Assembly (NCBI GenBank): GCA_964489215.1
Contig: CAZAYB010000058.1
Location: forward strand, 1 to 13,403
Length of the DNA: 13,403 nucleotides
DNA from: CAZAYB01 sp964489215
Lineage (GTDB): Bacteria > Planctomycetota > Phycisphaerae > Sedimentisphaerales > Anaerohalosphaeraceae
Direction: 5' to 3'
The translations under genes and the position numbers were made by a program. The notes beneath the pieces were generated by a model, which was not told the origin of the DNA, ran no database searches, and was given only the letters and a program-made list of their open reading frames with translations. This document shows, one piece after another, positions 7,195 through 13,403 of this stretch. How positions within the stretch are numbered: the first letter of the stretch is position 1; each line of letters starts with the position of its first letter.

Positions 7195-8484
7195 TTGCCA
7201 AAGGATCTTGATAAAATACTTATAAACGACAACAAGAGACTGGAAAAGCTCAGGCGTAAAATTATTGACGCTGCGAGGTTTGATATTGATGATCCCCGCA
7301 AGCAAAGTTTGCTGGAGATTCTCAGTAATGTACGAAAAAAAGGTGACAGTGCGATCATTTCATATACTGAAAAGTTTGATTGTGTTAAGCTTAAATCTGA
7401 GGAATTCCGAGTAAGTGAAGAAGCTATTTTTGCGGCGAGCAAATCCATTGACAGTAAGTTGATGAAGGTTCTCCGTGGTTCGATAGAAAATGTAAGGCGT
7501 TACCAGGAGGAGATTTTCGTCGGCAAAAATATACGGGGGAAAGTGAGGTATTCTTCCATGGAGAGGGTCGGTCTTTGTATTCCTGGTGCATCGGCACCTC
7601 TTCCTTCGACAGTTATTATGACGGCGGTACCTGCGATAGCAGCCGGTGTTAAGGAGATAGCGGTAGTGTCTCCACCGAGGTATGAAGGGAGTATACATCC
7701 GGTAATACTTGCGCTTTGCGGAGAGCTTGGGATAGCTGAGGTCTATCGTATCGGCGGTGCCCAGGCAGTAGCTGGTCTTGCATACGGCACGAAGACAATA
7801 GGCAAAGTCGATATGATCGTAGGTCCTGGTAATACGTGGGTTCAGATGGCTAAGAAGGAGGTTTTCGGAGATGTGGCGATAGATTCGATAGCTGGTCCGA
7901 GCGAGGTTCTTGTTATCGCTAACGATGAGGCTAACGCCGACTGGGTGGCAGCGGATATGCTTAGTCAGGCGGAACACGATCCGGGGAGTGCAATAGTTTT
8001 TACGGACAGTTCGAGTTTTGCGAAATCGGTTTTGGAGAAGCTTAAGGAACAGGTTGTTAAACTTGCCAGGGCTAAGGGCACTATTAAGTGTCTTAAAAAA
8101 TACAGCGGGATAGCGGTTTTCGAGAGTATGGAAGCAGTGATTTCGGCAGCTAATGATTTTGCGGCAGAACATCTTCAGATTCAGTGCGGGACAATGACAT
8201 CAGAGGTTTGCAAGAAGATAAAAAATGCGGGTGCGATGTTTGTGGGAGATTATTCACCAGTTGCAGTTGGGGATTACTGGGCAGGTCCGAGTCATACGCT
8301 TCCGACGGGTACAAGCGCTAAATTTTTCAGTCCACTGAGCTGTAACGATTTTGTAAAAAGTACGAGTATAATCAAGTATTCTAAAAGGCAGCTTGAGCAA
8401 AACAGGGACAATATCATGTTAATGGCCAGGACCGAAGGGCTGGACGCCCATGCACGAAGCGTAGGTATACGGACGGAAAAGTAG
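7195..8484 (+). CDS. hisD: Histidinol dehydrogenase
   Basis: A 429-residue enzyme for the last two steps of histidine synthesis: NAD-dependent oxidation of L-histidinol to histidinal and then histidine. The characteristic features are in place: PGASAPLPSTV (130-140), GGAQAVAGLAYGT (187-199), the glycine-rich VGPGNTWV (209-216), SQAEHD with zinc ligands Q258 and H261, AAEHL with catalytic E325 and H326, VGDYW with zinc ligand D360, and DAHA with zinc ligand H419. These align almost residue for residue with the E. coli enzyme positions. Length is normal. Translation begins at TTG, since the first internal Met would remove an essential part. No other his gene is in the window, so it is separated from the rest of the pathway. 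It is likely co-transcribed with the exported protein gene 9 bp upstream, and converges with the glycoside hydrolase gene 6 bp away. Confidence 0.97.
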   Translation: MPKDLDKILINDNKRLEKLRRKIIDAARFDIDDPRKQSLLEILSNVRKKGDSAIISYTEKFDCVKLKSEEFRVSEEAIFAASKSIDSKLMKVLRGSIENVRRYQEEIFVGKNIRGKVRYSSMERVGLCIPGASAPLPSTVIMTAVPAIAAGVKEIAVVSPPRYEGSIHPVILALCGELGIAEVYRIGGAQAVAGLAYGTKTIGKVDMIVGPGNTWVQMAKKEVFGDVAIDSIAGPSEVLVIANDEANADWVAADMLSQAEHDPGSAIVFTDSSSFAKSVLEKLKEQVVKLARAKGTIKCLKKYSGIAVFESMEAVISAANDFAAEHLQIQCGTMTSEVCKKIKNAGAMFVGDYSPVAVGDYWAGPSHTLPTGTSAKFFSPLSCNDFVKSTSIIKYSKRQLEQNRDNIMLMARTEGLDAHARSVGIRTEK

Positions 8485-8490
8485 ATATTG

Positions 8491-11400
8491 TTAGTATAGC
8501 TGGAGCTTCAAGCCTTTTATGTCTCCAAATCCTACAAGGCAATAATCATGGTGCCAGTCAGATGGTGTTATTTTTTTGTTCTGCCATTTTTCGAAATTTT
8601 CAGTGAATGAATCCTGGTTATCAAAGTGGGGCAGGAAGCTTTCGGGACTGTTAAAAATCAATTCTCCATCTTTGTGATGATGCGGACCGAGCAGGTTTCT
8701 CAATGTTCCATAGAGGATCAGCTCAAGTTTATCAATTCCATTTTTAACATGTTCAGTAATGTCAAGTTCGGAAAAAGATGCGAGCAAAAAGCCTGCGTCC
8801 TGGCCGTTAATGATTACCTGCAGGCAGGCGGAAGCGATATCGTCTGCGCGAAGTGTTACCTTTTTGCATTGCGGCGGAATTGCAGGGAGCTTAATTTCCA
8901 TTTTGATATTGCCCGGATAGAAAGGCAGTCCCTGCAAAACCATATCTTTGTGAGTTAATTTTTCTGATTCTGTAAGGGTTATCTGGTCAGCTTTTAACCT
9001 ATGGACCGGCACGTAAGTTAAGCCCTGGGCTTGCCAGGCAGGGTCCTTCCATTTTTTCAGGTCATTGCCTGCAGATTCAATCTCAGATTTAACAGAAAAG
9101 TCACCGAGAAGGTATATGCTTTCAATTTCGGTTCCGTACCTTGCCCATGGATCGTCTACAACGGCGAGGTCGCCGAAGTGGAACTTGCTGCAATACAGCT
9201 CGATGGTGTTTTTTCCATGTGTAATGTTTTCAGCTATGTCTATTAGCGACCAGAGGGGGTCCCGCCAGGTTTTTTCGGTCGTGTTCTCGATGAGTTTATC
9301 ATTTACCTTTATCTGATAATATTCGGGGTGTTCAATGACCATTTGCAGTTGAGGCGATTCTAAAGACTTGTCGAGATTGAAATCATATTTTAGCCAAACG
9401 GGTCCTTTGTATTTTTGTTCGTTGAGGAGTTTCTGTATACAAACAAGGTCGACAGGCTGGGAGGACCATTGGTGTTTTTTTGTTTTGAAAAGTGCCCTGT
9501 CGAGAGTCAGTGCGTTTTTGTCCGTTCTTGTTATTTTTTTAATTTCATCCAGATTAACAGACTCGGCGATATCAGTTTCAGATTCTGAATTTTGAGCGGT
9601 ATGATTTTCATTTTGCGACAAGAGGAACATTTTCACCTGAGAAGGATAAAACTTCTGGTGTATTGTTAAGCTTTGCTGATTTTTTTCGGCTTTGACAGGT
9701 TCTATTGCTGAGGTGAACATATCGAGGTTTTCGGCGGCGGAGAAGTTTCCATCGCAGTTAATATTAACCGAAAGCGTCTGGGTTCTGGAAAGGTTTACAA
9801 GATAAACAAGCCTTTTGTCAGGTTCGAGCTGTCTGGTGTGTACCCAAAGCATATCGGCGGATTTGCCGGTTGTTTCCTCAATCTTTACATGAGGTTCAAT
9901 GTTTTTTTCGAGCAGCTTTGGGACAGATTCAGGTTTTGTCTGTTTGAAGTTTTTGAAGAACTGGTCGAGCTGATCGCTTTTTTCGCCATCGAGCAGTTTT
10001 GGGGCTGGGCCTGCAAGAATAACAGTGCCCCCCTGCTGGTGGAAATTTCGGATGAGCTGGAGTGTAGATAATCTTATGGTTTCCATTTGGGGGACAATGA
10101 GGGCAGGATAATTTTGTTTTTCAACGTTAAGAACTGTTTTACCGTTTTGGGAGTTTATTTCGGCATGCTGCTGGAGTATGTCTTCATCGCCAAGGTCGAA
10201 GCACCATTGAGACATCAAAAGCGAGTCAATGACTGTCTTGAACTTCTCATCGAGAAGCTTTATTTTTCTGACAGAGTCATCGTAAACAGGAGCTGAGTCC
10301 CATTTATAGTTTTCGGCGAGAATTTGCTGGTTATCGACATCAGACCTCGAGTGCCAAAGAGCAAATGCTGACTCCTGAGGATGTATAATCAGGGCCTGGG
10401 GCAGATAATTTCCTTTTGACATTACAGAACAGATTCTCGCGAGCGGGTCCTCAATTGCTGAGTTTGTGTGCCACCACGGCTGTTGAAAAAATATGTTTGG
10501 GGGAAAGTCTCTTTTTCGGCATCCAGCCATTGTATACAGAGAAAGGTGGGGGTTGAGTAGAGTTACACCGAGGCAAATCTGCTGGGCAGCTATCCACCAT
10601 CTGTCTTCAAAAGTAACTGCCTGTCCGCTGCAACCGAAGAGCTCGCTTAGCATTTTCTTTTTTCCGAACTGGTTTACAACGCTTGCGCATTGTTTTGCGG
10701 TGACTCTTTCATTGATCTGTCTTCCGAGGTGGTCTATGCCGGGTATTTGCTGGTGTTTATAATTTGGCATTATTTTTGTGCCCCAAAGCTGCTGGTCGAA
10801 GATGCTTTGCTCTGACATGTAATGTCCTGTGAGGTCTATTTTGTGGTTTTTGCACCATTTTCCTAACTTTTCAGAAAAGTTATGTTCAAAGAGATAATTT
10901 ACGGTTCGGAAATAGTGGAGTCTGAATTTTGCGGCTTGTTCGTTTTCTGTAAAGAGCAGGTGGTATTTTTGTTCGGGGTCGTATCCGTTCAATTTTTTGA
11001 AACATTCGGGCAGTTCGTTTGAGTATGGTACGGCACCTGGTAGAAGATTGCCGCGGAATATTGTGCATGGTTCATCAGTGAAATGAGCAGGTATCAATGA
11101 TCCGTAGTGTTGGCCGTAGCGGTCGCAGTATGACTTGTATGAAAGTTCGAGGAAATAATCCATGGCGTCATTGTTCATAAGGTCTGCATAGGAAGTTCCG
11201 TTGAACCAGTCGTATCCGAGCGGAGCGGTGTATATGTATATGTCGAGGTCGGGGTGGTTGTTTGTGATTTTTTTACATTGGGGCGGTTTTGGGGAGCCTT
11301 TGGGCCTTGCTATGACGGCTTTCATTCTGAAGCTTTCGTGCTTGAGGGGTACCTTGCCGGCGGCGAATCCGCTCGGCCATTTGTCTTCATCATAAAGGTA

Positions 11401-11649
11401 CATGAGCATTTGGAGCTTTTGCGATTCATCAATTGCGGCATCAACGGCGTCAAACCATTTTGAACCGAGATATTCTGTAATCAGTCCGATTCTTGAATGT
11501 ATGAAGCCTCCTCCCATTCCGCCCTGCTTTAGAATCTGTACTTGTTTTCTGACCTGCTGAGGGTCCATATTCTCGTTCCAGCTCCAGAAAACAGTTGACC
11601 TGAATTCCGGTCCCGGGTTGTTGAAATCATTTATCCAATCTTTAGACAT
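8491..11649 (-). CDS. GH106-like glycoside hydrolase (putative alpha-L-rhamnosidase)
   Basis: A 1052-residue protein. The N terminus carries family hallmarks: FRSTVFWSWNENMDPQQV (16-33), GGMGGGFIHSRIG (43-55) and YLYDEDKWPSGFAAG (84-98), consistent with the TIM-barrel catalytic domain of GH106-type rhamnosidases. An SELFG segment (335-339) supplies E336, a possible active-site acid. After about residue 600 come beta-rich, carbohydrate-binding-like segments, and GTLRNLLGPHH begins at about 981 in a jelly-roll-like C-terminal region. Known members hydrolyse alpha-L-rhamnosides of plant polysaccharides; the exact substrate here is unknown. No signal peptide or membrane segment is visible, so it would act inside the cell on imported oligosaccharides. 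The start is supported by AAGGAAAG (11656-11663, minus strand). It lies 40 bp after the prenyl synthase gene with only a weak TAGAAT box (11677-11682) between, so it may be co-transcribed. Confidence 0.85.
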   Translation of the reverse strand: MSKDWINDFNNPGPEFRSTVFWSWNENMDPQQVRKQVQILKQGGMGGGFIHSRIGLITEYLGSKWFDAVDAAIDESQKLQMLMYLYDEDKWPSGFAAGKVPLKHESFRMKAVIARPKGSPKPPQCKKITNNHPDLDIYIYTAPLGYDWFNGTSYADLMNNDAMDYFLELSYKSYCDRYGQHYGSLIPAHFTDEPCTIFRGNLLPGAVPYSNELPECFKKLNGYDPEQKYHLLFTENEQAAKFRLHYFRTVNYLFEHNFSEKLGKWCKNHKIDLTGHYMSEQSIFDQQLWGTKIMPNYKHQQIPGIDHLGRQINERVTAKQCASVVNQFGKKKMLSELFGCSGQAVTFEDRWWIAAQQICLGVTLLNPHLSLYTMAGCRKRDFPPNIFFQQPWWHTNSAIEDPLARICSVMSKGNYLPQALIIHPQESAFALWHSRSDVDNQQILAENYKWDSAPVYDDSVRKIKLLDEKFKTVIDSLLMSQWCFDLGDEDILQQHAEINSQNGKTVLNVEKQNYPALIVPQMETIRLSTLQLIRNFHQQGGTVILAGPAPKLLDGEKSDQLDQFFKNFKQTKPESVPKLLEKNIEPHVKIEETTGKSADMLWVHTRQLEPDKRLVYLVNLSRTQTLSVNINCDGNFSAAENLDMFTSAIEPVKAEKNQQSLTIHQKFYPSQVKMFLLSQNENHTAQNSESETDIAESVNLDEIKKITRTDKNALTLDRALFKTKKHQWSSQPVDLVCIQKLLNEQKYKGPVWLKYDFNLDKSLESPQLQMVIEHPEYYQIKVNDKLIENTTEKTWRDPLWSLIDIAENITHGKNTIELYCSKFHFGDLAVVDDPWARYGTEIESIYLLGDFSVKSEIESAGNDLKKWKDPAWQAQGLTYVPVHRLKADQITLTESEKLTHKDMVLQGLPFYPGNIKMEIKLPAIPPQCKKVTLRADDIASACLQVIINGQDAGFLLASFSELDITEHVKNGIDKLELILYGTLRNLLGPHHHKDGELIFNSPESFLPHFDNQDSFTENFEKWQNKKITPSDWHHDYCLVGFGDIKGLKLQLY

Positions 11650-11689
11650 TTTAATCTTTCCTTGTTATTTTTTGCGATTCTACAATTAT

Positions 11690-12685
11690 TTAATAGCTTC
11701 TTTTTAAGACGAAGTCGGCAAGGGTTTTTAAGGGGTCAGTATTTGAGCTGTTTTCAAATACATCAAGATATGATACCGCTGTTTTACAAAACTGCTGTGC
11801 TTTTGACATTGCTCGATCGAGGGCGTCTGATTTACGGAGCATTTTTTCTACCATTGATGCACCCTTTGGAGTCATTAGAAGTTCGCTAATCCTTTGTTTT
11901 TTTGAGTTTTCAGCAGACTGGAGATAGTAAATAAGGGGCAGAGTTATTTTCATCTGAGCGAGGTCCAGTCCGCCAGTTTTTCCGGTTTGAGAAGTTTTGG
12001 CGGACAAATCGAGGATATCATCCGTTATCTGGAAGGCAAGTCCAATGTTATGGCCAAAGTTTTTCAAAGCATCCTGTTTTTTATCATCCGCTTTGTTTAT
12101 TATGGCGCCCAGCCTGGCAGATGCGGCCATGAATGATGCAGTTTTGTCAGCGATAATGGCAATGTACTGGTCGACGGACATGCTGAGCTGATTTTTGGTT
12201 AAGCTCTGGTTCATTTCTCCGGTGCATATTTTAACGGCGGTATCGGCGAGGAGCTTTCCTATTTTCCTGTCGGCCATTTTGCTGACGACCATGTACGTTT
12301 TGCTGAGCACATAGTCGCCTGCGAGTACGGCCATTTTGTTACCGTGGCTGTGATTGAGAGTGGGCTGATTTCTCCTGCTTTGGGCCTGGTCTATGACATC
12401 ATCGTGGAGCAGGGTTGCGGTGTGTATCATTTCGACAGCAGCGGCGGTTTTGATGTGGTCTGGTTTTATTCGACCAGTTGCATTTGCGGCAATCAGTACC
12501 AGTGCAGCGCGGAGCATTTTTCCATTTGGAGAACTTACGCCCGCTATTATCTGGTTTATGTTTTCCTGAGAACAGAGCAGATTTGCGGTTATTTTAAGTT
12601 TAACCTTGTTGAGCTCTGGACGTACGGGTGCTATTACCTCATTTAGCGAGGTTGCCGGGCTTAAGCTATTGTGAACTGCGAGCAT
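11690..12685 (-). CDS. ispB: Long-chain all-trans polyprenyl diphosphate synthase
   Basis: A 331-residue trans-prenyltransferase that extends an allylic diphosphate with isopentenyl diphosphate, supplying the side chain of menaquinone or ubiquinone. Residue numbers are from the ATG at 12685. Motifs are GKMLR (55-59), the first aspartate-rich motif DDVID (95-99) within MIHTATLLHDD, the second DDILD (222-226), and a lysine-bearing GLDLAQMKITLPL. The Ala five residues before the first motif (A90) leaves room for a long product and matches octaprenyl synthases, so a long chain is favoured over C15 or C20. The exact chain length cannot be read. A TTG at 12691 is an alternative start, but the ATG is better spaced from GAGAGAAG (12704-12697) upstream. 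It overlaps the aminotransferase gene by 20 nt. Confidence 0.92.
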   Translation of the reverse strand: MLAVHNSLSPATSLNEVIAPVRPELNKVKLKITANLLCSQENINQIIAGVSSPNGKMLRAALVLIAANATGRIKPDHIKTAAAVEMIHTATLLHDDVIDQAQSRRNQPTLNHSHGNKMAVLAGDYVLSKTYMVVSKMADRKIGKLLADTAVKICTGEMNQSLTKNQLSMSVDQYIAIIADKTASFMAASARLGAIINKADDKKQDALKNFGHNIGLAFQITDDILDLSAKTSQTGKTGGLDLAQMKITLPLIYYLQSAENSKKQRISELLMTPKGASMVEKMLRKSDALDRAMSKAQQFCKTAVSYLDVFENSSNTDPLKTLADFVLKRSY

Positions 12686-13403
12686 ACTCAAAAAACTTCT
12701 CTCTTAACAACCTGGTGATCGGCCCGACCTGTCCTTTTCCGATGACTCTTTGGTCAATGTTTACAATCCCGATGACCTCAGCGGCAGTTCCAGTGAGGAA
12801 GAATTCATCGCAAACATAGAGGTCGAATCTTGTTAGGTCCTGCTCTTTGACAGTGTAGCCTTGTTTTTTTGCCAGTTCAATTACGACAGCACGTGTTATA
12901 CCTTCAAGAGATCCAGCTTCAACGGGCGGAGTGTAGATTATGTTGTCTCTTACTATGAATACATTGTCTCCGCTTGCTTCTGCGACGTATCCGAGGTGGT
13001 TGAACATGATGACCTCGGGCACGTCTTTGTCAACTGCTTCTATCTTTGCGAGTATGTTGTTTAGGTAATTTAACGTTTTAGCCTGTGGGGGTAAGGACAT
13101 AGGATGGTTTCTTATTGTTGCGGCGGAAACAACGTGCAGTCCATTTTCGTAAAGTTTTTCTGGATAAAGCTGAATCGAATCAGCGATGATGATAACGCCA
13201 GGGTCTTTGCAAAGGAAAGGATTTAAGCCGAGGTCTCCAATACCTCTTGTGACTATTAGCCTGATGTATCCGTCTTTAATATCGTTTGCTTTTACGGTCT
13301 GTTCTGTAGCTTCTATCAATTGTGGTATTGTCATAGGAATTTCCAGACGAAGTACATTAGCACCTTGATAAAGCCTTTTTATGTGTGCGTCAAACTCGAA
13401 AAT
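12666..13403 (-). CDS. ilvE: Class IV aminotransferase, branched-chain amino acid type, 5' end cut by window edge
   Basis: The frame runs from the right edge to a stop at 12666, so the true start lies outside; the ATG at 13334 is internal, because the 23 residues before it (such as FEFDAHIKRLYQGANVLRL) match the family N-terminal region. PLP-binding features are the catalytic Lys in QAKTLNYLNN (codon 13077-13079), EASGDNVFIV, TPPVEAGSLEGITR and FFLTGTAAEV. The C-terminal GQVGPITRLL is typical of branched-chain transaminases, which convert 2-oxo acids to valine, leucine and isoleucine using glutamate. D-amino acid aminotransferase or aminodeoxychorismate lyase are alternatives within the fold. 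It overlaps the prenyl synthase start by 20 nt, so the two are probably co-transcribed. Confidence 0.88.
   Translation of the reverse strand: MFEFDAHIKRLYQGANVLRLEIPMTIPQLIEATEQTVKANDIKDGYIRLIVTRGIGDLGLNPFLCKDPGVIIIADSIQLYPEKLYENGLHVVSAATIRNHPMSLPPQAKTLNYLNNILAKIEAVDKDVPEVIMFNHLGYVAEASGDNVFIVRDNIIYTPPVEAGSLEGITRAVVIELAKKQGYTVKEQDLTRFDLYVCDEFFLTGTAAEVIGIVNIDQRVIGKGQVGPITRLLREKFFEYARSSQ

Noticed and set aside
7360..8172. Open frame of 270 codons on the minus strand inside hisD
   Set aside because: The opposite strand encodes a complete histidinol dehydrogenase with all active-site residues. The antisense translation is rich in Arg, Tyr and Cys and resembles no protein.

Overview
The window looks like chromosomal DNA from a Gram-negative-type bacterium. 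Gene content (a 652-residue aconitase, a large GH106-like rhamnosidase, a long-chain prenyl diphosphate synthase, bidirectional 8-nt gene overlaps) and moderate GC would suit a Planctomycetota lineage such as Phycisphaerae, but that placement is an inference at low confidence. No tRNA, rRNA, CRISPR array, transposase or integrase was recognised. Genes are packed tightly and no gene-free stretch exceeds about 165 bp.

Left block (1-3536, minus strand): an 8-nt-overlapping pair. The upstream gene encodes a MOP-type polysaccharide flippase carrying a C-terminal SAM-dependent methyltransferase domain. The downstream gene, cut by the left edge, encodes an alkaline-phosphatase-superfamily phosphodiesterase. 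This looks like the end of a surface polysaccharide locus. Its distal part (1 to about 2650) is clearly AT-richer and lacks the G excess seen on the plus strand in the rest of the window, and the break falls inside the flippase gene.

Centre (3537-8484, plus strand): a divergent intergenic region holds a near-consensus sigma70-type promoter for the flippase and a plausible extended -10 promoter for aconitase. Then follow aconitase, a LOG-like nucleotide-binding protein overlapping it by 8 nt, an unrecognised exported protein built from two related repeats, and histidinol dehydrogenase starting at TTG.

Right block (8491-13403, minus strand, transcribed towards the centre): a class IV (branched-chain type) aminotransferase cut by the right edge, a long-chain polyprenyl diphosphate synthase overlapping it by 20 nt, and 40 bp later a 1052-residue GH106-like glycoside hydrolase without a signal peptide. 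The glycoside hydrolase and hisD converge with 6 bp between stop codons.

Most genes are housekeeping (TCA cycle, histidine and branched-chain amino acid synthesis, isoprenoid quinone or lipid carrier side chains) mixed with carbohydrate functions (polysaccharide export and modification, rhamnoside breakdown). The most unusual items are the flippase-methyltransferase fusion, the composition break inside it, and the two-repeat exported protein. No clearly new defence or mobile system was seen.
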